This document shows positions 1 through 7,613 of a stretch of DNA of 64,000 bases, in pieces (within the stretch, counting starts at the first letter, position 1; each line of letters begins with the position of its first letter). The stretch comes from JAAXHF01 sp963665955 (lineage in GTDB: Bacteria; Desulfobacterota; Binatia; Bin18): assembly GCA_965231765.1 (NCBI GenBank), contig OZ246887.1, positions 930,001 to 994,000 of the forward strand. The letters are read 5' to 3'. Both the position numbers and the translations under genes were made by a program. A model generated the notes under the pieces. The model was not told the DNA's origin, searched no databases, and saw only the letters and a program-made list of their open reading frames with translations.

Positions 1-660
1 TTCGGGCTTCCCAACTCGATTCAACGGACTCTGGCCTCGAATTGCATCTCCACGTGGGCTGGCCAGAATAGAAGCCGACATATCGGTCTCAACAAATCCA
101 GGAGCCACAACGTACACAAAGATATTGTCCGGGGCTAAGGCTTGGGCCATGGATTGGCTCATGCTGTTGAGCGCCGCCTTGCTAGAGGAGTACGCAGGTG
201 ATTTGGGCGTCCCTCGGAAGGCACCGCGAGATGAGACATTCACGATCTGTCCACCACCGTTGTCCTTCATATACCGCGCCGCCCAGAACATAATGTTAGA
301 CGGCCCAACAACATTGGTGTCGAGAGTGCGCTGCCAGACATCGTTCCAGGCGTCATAGTCAACCCGTAGAATGGGTTGCCACTCGTTGATAGCGGCGTTG
401 TTCACCACGATATGCAAGCCGTGCATTTGTGTGGTGATTGCGCTGACCATCTCCTCGACTGCTTTCGGCTCAGCAACATTGGCTTGGAAGAGCTGATGCG
501 GACCACCAGCCAGAGACGCCAGCGTTTCTTCGGCCGCTTCTCGACCTTGATTATAGTGAACCGCGATACGTGCACCTTGCTGGGCCAGCTTCTGGGCGAT
601 GGCCCGACCTATACCACGTGATGCGCCGGTAACAAGAGCGGCTTTGTCTGTTACACTCAT
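1..660 (-). CDS. SDR family NAD(P)-dependent oxidoreductase (3' end beyond window)
   Basis: Reading leftward from the ATG at 660 gives 220 codons of an open frame that runs off the window edge, so the C-terminus is missing. The N-terminus carries the Rossmann motif TGASRGIG, followed by NNAAIN and the catalytic Ser...YSSSK triad, all typical of classical short-chain dehydrogenases. It most resembles 3-oxoacyl-ACP reductase or glucose 1-dehydrogenase-like members, but the substrate cannot be read from sequence. The start is supported by GAGGGGAGGACGG directly upstream. It is divergent from the secreted NTF2-like gene at 968. Confidence 0.9.
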   Translation of the reverse strand, partial: MSVTDKAALVTGASRGIGRAIAQKLAQQGARIAVHYNQGREAAEETLASLAGGPHQLFQANVAEPKAVEEMVSAITTQMHGLHIVVNNAAINEWQPILRVDYDAWNDVWQRTLDTNVVGPSNIMFWAARYMKDNGGGQIVNVSSRGAFRGTPKSPAYSSSKAALNSMSQSMAQALAPDNIFVYVVAPGFVETDMSASILASPRGDAIRGQSPLNRVGKPE

Positions 661-967
661 GTGTCCGTCCTCCCCTCTGCTGTGCTGCCTATGTCACAAT
701 GGGAAAGAGTGCAAGCATCTTATTCAGGAATACCTCTCACCCGCGGCCACTTCTCGACATAGCGCTCTTTTCTGCAAGCCTTCTCCCCAACGCTCCAAAG
801 GGGCAATCCTCCCCAGCCCAGGGCTGAGTTACGTCGCCCCTTCAGGGCTGGGAGAATCTCATGACGATCCGGCCTTCCTAAAAACGTTCTCCGCAGCCTG
901 GCATAGCTTCGCTACGTTTTGAATGATATGGCGGGAGCACGAAAAACGTTCGGGAGGTATGTAGAAG
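661..967. repeat. Intergenic region with GC-rich palindromic (REP-like) element and direct repeat
   Basis: No gene is visible in these 307 bases. Positions about 790-860 hold nested inverted repeats: CAGCCCAGGGCTG folds on itself, and TCCCCAGCCC (about 813-822) can pair with GGGCTGGGA (about 846-854). The look is that of an interspersed palindromic repeat; I judge this from its form, not from other copies. AAAAACGTTC occurs twice (about 879 and 941) between the repeat and the gene at 968, a possible regulatory direct repeat. GGAGG at about 953-957 serves the gene at 968. Confidence 0.4.
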
Positions 968-1504
968 ATGTATCCATTATGCAAACGGGCGGTCGTGCTG
1001 TGCGCTGCCGCAGTTCTTGTCTCTGTTGCTCCATTCGCTCATAGCCAGGAAGCGCAAGAGTCGCAAAATGATGCTGCTCAGACTGGTCAATCTGAGCAGT
1101 CTGATATGGCAGCCCTCAAAGCAAACTTTGAAGCTGAATTTGCCAGTCTCAATACCAAGGACCTGACTGGGACCTTGGCTCAGGCTCACGAGGACATTGT
1201 CCTGTTTGGCATCTTTTCGCCTTTTCCTTCAAATGGAAAAAAAGAGTTTGAACAGGCCGCCACGTCATACTTTGGCACGTATGAAAAGGCAGATTTTACG
1301 CCCGTCTCGCCCCAATTTCGGATTGTTGGCACAACCGCAGTGTCATGGGGCCACTACCAACTAGCCGCCGCGCCCAAAGGCGGGGAGCAGCTGTCTTACT
1401 CACATGGTCGGTACATCTTTACCCATGTCAAAGTTGACGGCAAATGGCTTATTCTGAGCATGCACATCTCACCGCTTGAGCCGTATCGTGCTCCGCCGTT
1501 CTAG
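968..1504 (+). CDS. Secreted NTF2-like (SnoaL/DUF4440-type) protein
   Basis: 178 residues. The first 26 or so form a signal peptide (basic start, hydrophobic core, cleavage near AHS-QE), followed by a Gln/Ser-rich spacer and one cone-shaped NTF2-like domain of about 125 residues ending DGKWLILSMHISP. It is probably periplasmic. The family includes small enzymes and ligand-binding proteins, so no reaction can be assigned. It is closely related to the gene at 38962: both share DIVLFG-FSPFP, WG-YQ and GRYIFT. It is more distantly related to 38438. Its stop overlaps the stop of the convergent LLM gene, the two sharing the tetranucleotide CTAG. Confidence 0.8.
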   Translation: MYPLCKRAVVLCAAAVLVSVAPFAHSQEAQESQNDAAQTGQSEQSDMAALKANFEAEFASLNTKDLTGTLAQAHEDIVLFGIFSPFPSNGKKEFEQAATSYFGTYEKADFTPVSPQFRIVGTTAVSWGHYQLAAAPKGGEQLSYSHGRYIFTHVKVDGKWLILSMHISPLEPYRAPPF

Positions 1505-2610
1505 GCACTTGCCATTTGTGGCCTGTCTTTATTTGGCGGCTGGGCTATACGATCACGCTCAGCCACCAATGCCCGTATGCACGGAATGAGTTCTGTGCCA
1601 AATTCTTCCACATCGTTAAACGGATCAAAACCACGGATCAACACGCCGCCAATGCCGAGAGCGTAGTAACTCACAATCGCTTCAGCGACTTGTTCTGGGG
1701 TACCGACAAGTGCAGTCGTGTTACCACTTGCTCCAGAAACTTTGACTAATCCAGTCCACAACCGCTCGTCGTACACTTCGCCTTCATCCGCAATTTTTGT
1801 GAGGCGGCGACTAAACTCGGCTTCGGTTGCTACCGCCAGTTTTTGCGGTGACTCCTCTAATTGGGCCAGGATACCTCGGGCTTTGTCCCAAGCTGCGCTC
1901 TCGGTCTGGGCAATAATCGGTCGAAAGGAGATGTTAAAACGTGGCGTGCGGTTGTACTGCGCAGCTTCTGTTGAGATGCGGTCCATCATCGTCTGCACTG
2001 CTGCTCGCGGTTCACCAAACAATGCGTACACATCGCTGTGCTTGGCTCCAACACGAATGGCAGCGTCTGACGCGCCACCGAAATAGATTGGTGGGTGGGG
2101 TTGTTGGAAAGGTCGAATTTCGGAGAAGGCTTTTTTGACGTTATAGAAACGGCCTTCAAAATTAAACGGCTTGTCTGATGTCCAGGTTTGGCGCAGGATT
2201 TCTAGATACTCGTCGGTGCGTGCATAGCGTTCGTCGTGCCCAAGCCAGTCGCCGTCACGGCGCTGCTCGTTGTCCGCCCCACCTGAAATAATATGCAGCC
2301 ACAGCCGGCCATCGGTCAGATTGTCAAATGTCGTGGCTGTTCGTGCGGCCAGCGTCGGCATGACAAAACCCGGCCGATGAGCAATTAAGAATTTCAGATG
2401 CTCGGTATGGGCGGCAGCGTACTGCGCGATCTGAAACCCTTCTGCAGAAGAAGACGTATAGCCGACCAGCACCGCATCAAAGCCCGACGCTTCATGCGCC
2501 TGTGAGAAGCGGCACACGTAGTCCCGATCAACCCTACCGCCAATGACATGTACGGTTGCTCCTCCAGCTGGCGGGGCAACGCCGATCATCCCTAAAATAT
2601 TCATGGGCAT
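1501..2610 (-). CDS. LLM-class FMN-dependent monooxygenase, alkanesulfonate monooxygenase (SsuD)-like
   Basis: 369 residues with the luciferase-like TIM-barrel pattern of the SsuD branch: an N-terminal strand with PPAGGATVHVIG, then HRPGFVMPTLAARTATTFDNLTDGR, HDERYARTDEYLEIL and QPHPPIYFGGASDAA. Such enzymes use reduced FMN and oxygen to cleave C-S or related bonds; a partner flavin reductase is not encoded next to it. The ATG at 2610 follows GGAGGAAGACC. A sulfonate or sulfone substrate is a family-based guess. No ssu transport genes are adjacent, so another small substrate is equally possible. Confidence 0.82.
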   Translation of the reverse strand: MPMNILGMIGVAPPAGGATVHVIGGRVDRDYVCRFSQAHEASGFDAVLVGYTSSSAEGFQIAQYAAAHTEHLKFLIAHRPGFVMPTLAARTATTFDNLTDGRLWLHIISGGADNEQRRDGDWLGHDERYARTDEYLEILRQTWTSDKPFNFEGRFYNVKKAFSEIRPFQQPHPPIYFGGASDAAIRVGAKHSDVYALFGEPRAAVQTMMDRISTEAAQYNRTPRFNISFRPIIAQTESAAWDKARGILAQLEESPQKLAVATEAEFSRRLTKIADEGEVYDERLWTGLVKVSGASGNTTALVGTPEQVAEAIVSYYALGIGGVLIRGFDPFNDVEEFGTELIPCIRALVAERDRIAQPPNKDRPQMASA

Positions 2611-2733
2611 TGGTCTTCCTCCAGGCTATGCTACTCCCAGTTTCCTGATCAGAGTCGTTACTAGAGTCGCTACCAGAAATGCAGACGAAAATGAACCGCT
2701 TTGAGAAAGTCAACCTTACACGGAGAAATGTGT

Positions 2734-2850
2734 ATGGATCGTCAACCCGTTCTTTTTGTCAGCCACGGTGCACCCCAGCTTGCCGACGCTGTCAGCAAAC
2801 GCTTAGGCGCGGATGACGTCTGCAAACAGGAACAACGGGGACTCGATCAT
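2734..2850 (+). pseudogene. Remnant of a LigB/DODA-type extradiol dioxygenase
   Basis: A frame opening at ATG 2734, preceded by CGGAGAAA, begins DRQPVLFVSHGAPQLADAV. This looks like the N-terminus of DODA-type (LigB superfamily) ring-opening dioxygenases, whose start is PVLF-SHG-P. About 25 codons later the same frame reads RGLDHGSS, resembling the RGLDHGAW motif that in a full-length protein lies roughly 110 residues in. The simplest reading is an internal deletion plus loss of the remainder. The frame then runs into the antisense of the universal stress gene. Confidence 0.5.
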
Positions 2851-3749
2851 GGCAGCTCAAACTGGAAGGCGTCCGGGCGGATGGTCAATACCGGGCACGG
2901 GGCGGTCCGCACAACTTCCTCAGTCACCCCACCCAGCAACATATGTGCGAGCCCGGTGCGGCCGTGGGTGCCCATGACAATAATGTCGGCCTGCTTTTCC
3001 CCCGCCTGCTGAACGATGGCACTCGCAGCCAAGCCAGTGACAGTCCTGCGTTCCCACGGAACCTGCTCCAAGAGCGGCATATCCGAGAGGAACGTCTGCC
3101 ACTCCGCTTCAAGATCTTCCGCCGTGACCACTGGGGGAGGCATCGCAGGCATGTCTGCCCCAGTAGTGGCTGCATAAAGATGTGACACATCTATCGCGTG
3201 CAAGAAGAGCACCCGTGCGCCAAAGCTGGCGGCGAGGGTCAGGGCTTCTTCAGCTGCTTTTCTGGCTCCGGTTGAGAAATCCGTGGGGACCAGAAGCGTT
3301 TTGGCCTCGGCCGTAAACGGCACTTTTGCGATCAAGACGGGGACCATAGCTTTGCGCACCACCCGGTCACTCGTCCGCCCCAGTCCGCGCTCTTCACCTT
3401 TGGCATTCCCGCCAACCACAATCAGATCAGCATTCCAGGCCCGACGAGCGACGATCAGTTCGACAAAAGGTTTACCAGTGTGGACTTCATACTCAACCTG
3501 CAGATGTTCAAGAGAACTCCGTGCGATGATCGCTTCCAGCGCTGTCCCAGCTTGCTGAGCGAGATCTTCCGGTGTGTACGGAGCAGTCAAAGGGTGTGAC
3601 AGGCGTTGATACAAATGGGGCTGTTCGACGACATGCACCAAGCGCAACGCAGCCCCATAGCGGGCAGCAAAGGCGGCGGCGGATTGCACAGCGATCTCTC
3701 CGCCAGTGCTGAAGTCGTGGCCGACAAGAATGCGGTGGAGTTGTTGCAT
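2847..3749 (-). CDS. Tandem-domain universal stress protein (UspA family)
   Basis: 300 residues made of two UspA domains (about 1-145 and 150-292). Each keeps the ATP-binding loop: GGNAKGEERGLGRTSDRVV in the first, and GTHGRTGLAHMLLGGVTEEV in the second, closest to the G-x2-G-x9-G-(S/T) consensus. These cytoplasmic proteins respond to starvation, redox or envelope stress, and tandem forms are common. Start ATG 3749 follows AGGAGACATGTC. Its upstream region holds one of three Pho-box-like repeat sites (3891-3919) with a TATAGT -10-like hexamer 11 nt beyond it, so it is probably induced by an OmpR/PhoB-type regulator. Confidence 0.92.
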   Translation of the reverse strand: MQQLHRILVGHDFSTGGEIAVQSAAAFAARYGAALRLVHVVEQPHLYQRLSHPLTAPYTPEDLAQQAGTALEAIIARSSLEHLQVEYEVHTGKPFVELIVARRAWNADLIVVGGNAKGEERGLGRTSDRVVRKAMVPVLIAKVPFTAEAKTLLVPTDFSTGARKAAEEALTLAASFGARVLFLHAIDVSHLYAATTGADMPAMPPPVVTAEDLEAEWQTFLSDMPLLEQVPWERRTVTGLAASAIVQQAGEKQADIIVMGTHGRTGLAHMLLGGVTEEVVRTAPCPVLTIRPDAFQFELP

Positions 3750-3873
3750 GACATGTCTCCTGTGTTTCTATCCTGGTCTTAGATGGGACTCACTCCAATG
3801 TGTTCCATCAGGCTGCCGTTATCGACCTCACTCTGCATCACCAACTATATGTCTCCGCGTCCCTTATATCTCA

Positions 3874-3919
3874 ACTATAGGTGAGAAGCCATAATAAAAA
3901 AGTGATATTTCAGTGATAT
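3874..3919 (-). promoter_or_regulatory. Pho-box-like 11-bp direct repeat (site A) plus -10 for universal stress gene
   Basis: Read on the minus strand, ATATCAC-TGAA-ATATCAC is followed by TTTT and TTATTAT: three 7-mers at exact 11-bp period (3919-3891). After an 11-nt gap comes TATAGT (3879-3874), a good -10. OmpR/PhoB winged-helix regulators bind such 11-bp direct repeats in place of a -35 box. The same layout recurs at 37815-37860 and the repeat again at 6081-6120. Confidence 0.5.
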
Positions 3920-4231
3920 CCGCCTCAGAGTGTCTGTGTTTCTGCTCGGCCGCCAGGAAGAGATTCTTCAAGCCGTGTTGTGGACCCAAGTCCTAAAGAA
4001 ACCAGCTCCTGGTGTCCCAATTTTGCAACTAGAATATCTTCCGCTGTCCTAAAGGCGAGACATCCCACCTACCAAAAAATGAAAAGGAAGCTGAAAAATC
4101 GGCATTTGGGTGCTGTTTTGGGTGTGGCTCTGTTTAGTCCGTCTTTTGGCATCTCCTTTGCTCAGTCCTTTATTCTAAGAGAGGTGAGAGTTAATTTTAC
4201 GATTCACTGTTTATCAACAAGGGAGGGGGCT
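3920..4231. other. Leader region with an in-frame signal-peptide-like stretch
   Basis: The only coding-like signal here is an ATG at 4079 opening a frame whose first 29 residues (MKRKLKNRHLGAVLG, then a hydrophobic run ending SFAQS) look like a signal peptide. It stays open into the small gene at 4232-4384. There is no ribosome site before 4079, so a 101-residue secreted form is possible but less well supported than the short form. Confidence 0.3.
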
Positions 4232-4384
4232 ATGAAAACAGTAGAAGATATTCTGGATGCTGTGATCCAGCTTATTGATACACGTGAGGACGACGCACTG
4301 GAAGAATTGAGGTCCCTCCCAATTTTGGAGATCGCCAAGGACATAGTCAAAAACTGGCCCAACCGCTTCTCGGCATACCTCTAA
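4232..4384 (+). CDS. Small acidic hypothetical protein
   Basis: A 50-residue frame beginning MKTVEDILDAVIQLID, predicted helical and acidic, with no family I recognise. The start is chosen because GGGAGGGGG lies immediately upstream (4221-4229), one of the strongest ribosome sites in the window. The frame is open further back to ATG 4079, which would add a signal peptide. It is followed after 56 nt by the secreted protein at 4441 and may be co-transcribed with it. Confidence 0.5.
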   Translation: MKTVEDILDAVIQLIDTREDDALEELRSLPILEIAKDIVKNWPNRFSAYL

Positions 4385-4440
4385 AGAAAGTGCGTCTGTG
4401 TATATCCACTCCGGTCCTTACCACAAGAGGAGGAACGTCT

Positions 4441-4875
4441 ATGAAACAGGTCACCAACCACATTGTGTTCATCCTTGTACTCATTACCGCCACCTTCTGG
4501 GCTAGCTCAACGCATGCTCGGTTTTCCTACCCTGATGCGCCTCCATACGTACGTTTGTCTGGTATGCTGCTCCCGTTTGGGGCACACAATGTTAGCGAGC
4601 TTCGTACACTCATTGTTTTTGTCCACGACCAGCTATGGCGCTTTCGGCTGGATGCTGTGGAGGAGGTGACAGGTGGGAGTCACGGGCGGGGACATTTGCG
4701 CGACCTCAGGAAGTGCTCGGTCCGCCTGTATGGCGCTGATGTCCTGATTACTCGGCTCCAGCAGCCTGAGATTTCCGGGAAACACATTACAATAGAGGGG
4801 CATCTCTATACCAAGGAACGCCGGCTGTTGGTAACAGTCGTGGAGGAAACTCCAGCCGTCGCGCGGGCGCATTGA
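4441..4875 (+). CDS. Exported protein of unknown function
   Basis: 144 residues. The first 27 form a signal peptide (MKQVTNHIVFILVLITATFW, then a cleavage site near THA-RF). The mature part is about 117 residues, rich in beta-prone stretches, with a single Cys and a C-terminal strand pattern resembling small OB or barrel folds (LSGMLLPFG..., ISGKHITIEGHLYTKERRLLVTVVEE). I do not recognise a family. The start follows AGAGGAGGAACG. A strong intrinsic terminator 160 nt downstream (5034-5070) ends the transcript. Confidence 0.65.
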   Translation: MKQVTNHIVFILVLITATFWASSTHARFSYPDAPPYVRLSGMLLPFGAHNVSELRTLIVFVHDQLWRFRLDAVEEVTGGSHGRGHLRDLRKCSVRLYGADVLITRLQQPEISGKHITIEGHLYTKERRLLVTVVEETPAVARAH

Positions 4876-5033
4876 GACGAATTCTGAGGAATTGGGCAGC
4901 GAGGAGAAGCCAGCCTCCTATTACGATGCGAGTCTTCGCCGCGCCTTCATACCCCACTCCTATCACATACAGTGAAATCTTTCGCATAAACCCAGATGAA
5001 GAAACAATGAGAGGCGAGCGCCAGCCTGGTATG

Positions 5034-5070
5034 AAAAAAGGCAGCTTTCCCGGGAAAGCCGCCTTTTTTT
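5034..5070 (+). terminator. Strong intrinsic terminator
   Basis: AAAAAAGGC, one unpaired base, then GCTTTCCCGGGAAAGC, one unpaired base, then GCC and seven T: a long near-perfect hairpin with flanking A and T tracts. It terminates the 4232/4441 transcript and is A/T-flanked enough to work in both directions. Confidence 0.9.
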
Positions 5071-5128
5071 GCGCTATATGCGCTGAGAGTTCTTGCTTAT
5101 GTATGTATAAAAGCCCGGCTATTGGCGG

Positions 5129-5145
5129 CAGGTACAGTGTACCTG
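5129..5145. promoter_or_regulatory. 17-bp perfect palindrome
   Basis: CAGGTACA-G-TGTACCTG, followed by TTTTTG. A one-base centre makes a stable RNA hairpin unlikely, so it looks more like a dimeric regulator site. No adjacent gene start makes its target obvious. Confidence 0.35.
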
Positions 5146-5288
5146 TTTTTGTCTCTGGCTGCTCCGGATTCTCCAGGCATCCGTTTTCCCGAGAGCCCTG
5201 TTTGTCATGACAGCCGCATTAGCGGTTGAGTACTTTCCGAGCACTCCAGTTGGGCGTGGTCTGAGCAACCCGACAGTGAGCAGGTCAT

Positions 5289-5431
5289 CCACCTTGCAGG
5301 GTGGCTGCCGCCCGCCGTCCGCGGGCTAAAGAAGTCAGGGGGACTATCCATCAGCACCTCCTTTATCCACGCTGGAGGTTTGTTTGGACAGGCGCGCTCC
5401 GTCCAAATTTTCTGTGCCCAGGATTGGGCAC
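5289..5431 (+). ncRNA. Candidate structured RNA: run of consecutive hairpins
   Basis: Within a 670-base gap without genes, five stems follow one another: CCACC/GGTGG (5289-5304), GCCCGC/GCGGGC (5310-5326), ACCTCC/GGAGGT (5356-5379), TTTGGAC/GTCCAAA with following TTTT (5383-5411, terminator-like on the plus strand), and GTGCCCA-GGAT-TGGGCAC (5414-5431). The third stem contains Shine-Dalgarno-like and anti-Shine-Dalgarno strings. I do not recognise an Rfam family. An untranslated RNA, a terminator array or a decayed riboswitch are all possible. Confidence 0.3.
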
Positions 5432-5545
5432 TCGACTTCTCTTTAGCGCACTCCTACCAGCGTTAGATGTCAAGAGAAATTTCTCGATCAATTTGATTTC
5501 TTTCCTTTTTATTATAAAAAAATATCACATGATGAGTTATCACGT

Positions 5546-5983
5546 TCACTGCTCCACGACGGACACACTGGCAAGATCGAGGGTACCAGCAGTAGGCAGA
5601 TATTCTCGAAGTACGCCTGAGATCACAACTTCTTTCGACCGATTTTTCGGTGCAGACAGCGTCTGAAATACCTGCTCTCCGCCCCGGATCCATAGCCGGT
5701 GGTAATCGAGTACGACGGTGTCCGGGTTCGCCTCCATCACGACCTGTCCTTGGCTATGATTCAGTTGATACAGACGAGTTTTGGGAATAGGGAGAAGCTG
5801 TTGTTGTTCTTCGAGGGTACAGGCTGCACACAGGACTCGCCCACGGAGCTCGACCCAGTCTGTCCCGAGACGCGAGTTATATCCAGCCCTCGGGCTCATC
5901 GCTCCCTGGACGACAGTCCCCAAACCTGCCAACAGCGTGACCAATCCCACACTCAAAACGACAGTTTTTTGAAAGCTCAGCAC
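5546..5983 (-). CDS. Exported protein of unknown function
   Basis: 145 residues from GTG 5983, chosen because GGAAGGGGGAA precedes it closely; an upstream ATG at 6007 is in frame. The N-terminus (VLSFQKTVVLSVGLVTLLAG) is a signal peptide or membrane anchor. The mature part has a CAAC motif near residue 52 that could form a disulfide or bind metal, and a beta-rich C-terminus. I do not recognise the family. The Pho-box-like site B (6081-6120) lies about 100 bases upstream in the correct orientation. Confidence 0.65.
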   Translation of the reverse strand: MLSFQKTVVLSVGLVTLLAGLGTVVQGAMSPRAGYNSRLGTDWVELRGRVLCAACTLEEQQQLLPIPKTRLYQLNHSQGQVVMEANPDTVVLDYHRLWIRGGEQVFQTLSAPKNRSKEVVISGVLREYLPTAGTLDLASVSVVEQ

Positions 5984-6080
5984 AACTTCCCCCTTCCTTC
6001 CATACAAACTGATTTAGAGATACGAAGCTCGCACATGCTCTTACCTGACTCTTCCTGTAACGCAAGCTGAGCGGTCAGTC

Positions 6081-6120
6081 ATGATAAAAAGGTGACATTT
6101 TGGTGATATTGCTGTGATCA
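6081..6120 (-). promoter_or_regulatory. Pho-box-like 11-bp direct repeat (site B), four copies
   Basis: On the minus strand the units TGATCAC, ATATCAC, ATGTCAC and TTATCAT follow each other at exact 11-bp period (6120 to 6081), each separated by four A/T-rich bases. It is the longest of three such sites in the window. No good -10 is visible at the spacing used by sites A and C. It points toward the exported-protein gene at 5983. Confidence 0.5.
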
Positions 6121-6301
6121 GTTCCACTCCGGCTCGATGACCAGCCACGGATTTCCACGCACGATGTCTACCAGCAGGAACCACACAGCACTGGTCGTCG
6201 CTTCAAGGAGGCTAGCTCGGCAGTTCGGTCGTGGACGTGCTCGACAGCGCTGGGCTATGGGTAGTATTAACATGTATCGTTGTCGTGACGTTCTCCTTGT
6301 A

Positions 6302-6733
6302 TCACTGCCACATGAGATAGTCTTTGAGATGGCGATTCTCGAACTCGACTGCTTCGAGCTGCGCCTTCACCACATCTCCAATAGAAATCATGCCTGCCAG
6401 ACGCTCGCCGGCGAGAATCGGCAGATGTCGAATCCGGCTGTGGGTCATAATGCCCATGACGTACGCAATCTCATCCTCAGGAACTCCGATAATCGGGTTC
6501 GTGCTCATCGCCTCCCGCACAGTCATTTCCTTCATACCGTTGTAATGCACCGCACACTCCCGCAAGAGGTCACGCTCGGTAATGATCCCGACGATAGGCG
6601 CGTGTCCCTCGGTAACGACTAAAGATCCAATACGCAGCTTGACCAACAGCTTCATCGCGTCGTGCAGCGTTGCGTCCGCCGCGATTGTTGCCACCGCCGT
6701 TCCTTTCCCTTCCAAAAGATCTTTGACCTGCAT
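6302..6733 (-). CDS. Tandem CBS-domain protein
   Basis: 143 residues comprising two CBS motifs (about 6-62 and 70-127), a Bateman module that typically binds AMP, ATP or SAM. Recognisable strings are RIGSLVVTEG-APIVGIITERDLLR and HLPIL-GERLAGMISIGDVVKA. The start at 6733 is chosen for AGGAGGCAGCCC; an in-frame upstream ATG at 6871 would add 46 residues of low-quality sequence. It follows the YbaK gene on the same strand. A second CBS protein lies at 39465. It is likely a stand-alone energy sensor. Confidence 0.88.
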   Translation of the reverse strand: MQVKDLLEGKGTAVATIAADATLHDAMKLLVKLRIGSLVVTEGHAPIVGIITERDLLRECAVHYNGMKEMTVREAMSTNPIIGVPEDEIAYVMGIMTHSRIRHLPILAGERLAGMISIGDVVKAQLEAVEFENRHLKDYLMWQ

Positions 6734-6867
6734 GGGCTGCCTCCTGAGCATGTCTAGGGTAGGCCGAATCTCGCCACCTCTTACTGTCGGCCCCTCTGCT
6801 TGGGTCCTATCAGTTCCGGCGACGGAGCGCCCTGGATCTGATTTATGCCGCCATTCTTGTTCTCGAC

Positions 6868-7431
6868 TCAATCACTTCCACGTCTCGCCATGACTGAGGG
6901 ATGATAAGCATCCATTCCTCCCTGCCGGTATTTATCGCTTGGATCCGTAGCGTTGATCCTTGCCGAGGTCAGTTGGGCAAAGGCTGCCACCTGGGGCTGG
7001 ACCAGCCAGGCAAAATCCGCATACCGCATACGGACAGCGTGGCAGTGCGTACCTGCGTTAAAGACAATCTCTTCGTCTTCTGTCAGCGTCCGATCAACCC
7101 ACACTTCTAAGCCAAACAAGTTCCCAAATGGTGGCTCAGCTCCAGTCTCGCAGTGCGGAAAGAGCATCCGAAACTCTTGCTCACCTTCCAGCCGTACCTG
7201 ACCACCAAGCTGAGCTTGTAACTGGCTAAAATTTACCCGGTGACTCGCAGGGAGTACCGTCATCACTGACCGATCGTCCTGCTTCACCATAACGACCTTG
7301 GCCATGTCTTTACCCGGGATGTGTTGGCAAGCAGCAGTTCTTTGGGTGGAATAGACCCGCTGATGGGTCAACACCTGATACGGAACGCCATACGCGTCAA
7401 GCATCTCCTGGAGTTGTTGTAGGATTGCCAT
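6868..7431 (-). CDS. YbaK/EbsC-family aminoacyl-tRNA deacylase
   Basis: 187 residues with the YbaK/ProX editing fold: an N-terminal helix (LQEMLDAYGVPYQVLTH), then GKDMAKVVMVKQDD supplying the conserved lysine, HRVNFSQLQAQLGG, and EPPFGNLFGLEVWVDRTL near the active site. Such proteins hydrolyse mischarged tRNA (Cys-tRNAPro and others). The C-terminal 40 residues are extra. ATG 7431 follows AAAAGGAGGGAAGGC. It lies 135 nt upstream of the CBS gene, probably one transcript, and is divergent from the histidine kinase gene. Confidence 0.85.
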   Translation of the reverse strand: MAILQQLQEMLDAYGVPYQVLTHQRVYSTQRTAACQHIPGKDMAKVVMVKQDDRSVMTVLPASHRVNFSQLQAQLGGQVRLEGEQEFRMLFPHCETGAEPPFGNLFGLEVWVDRTLTEDEEIVFNAGTHCHAVRMRYADFAWLVQPQVAAFAQLTSARINATDPSDKYRQGGMDAYHPSVMARRGSD

Positions 7432-7542
7432 GCCTTCCCTCCTTTTCTCACTCCTCATCAGGTATTCAGCAATCTGCGTGCCAGGCTGGGCGCGTCAAAA
7501 AACGGTCGCAAAACGCCGCGTTCTGCATCTTCTCACACACCT

Positions 7543-7562
7543 CTGTCCCAAAAATAGGACAG
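7543..7562. promoter_or_regulatory. Palindrome upstream of kinase gene, shared with the NtrC gene
   Basis: CTGTCCCAAAAATAGGACAG is an inverted repeat with CTGTCC arms. Its core GTCCCAAAAATAGGAC matches GTCCCAAAAACGGAAC at 10883-10898 upstream of the partner regulator at 13 of 16 positions. A binding site for the Fis-type domain of the neighbouring NtrC-family regulator is the natural candidate. Confidence 0.5.
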
Positions 7563-7613
7563 CCTGCGTTATTACGCGTTGCAAAGCTGGGACACATAGA
7601 GATAAGGTATTGC

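Noticed and set aside
599..922. Plus-strand frame of 107 codons before the first secreted gene
   Set aside because: Overlaps the SDR gene start antisense and the palindromic repeat; residue pattern is not protein-like.
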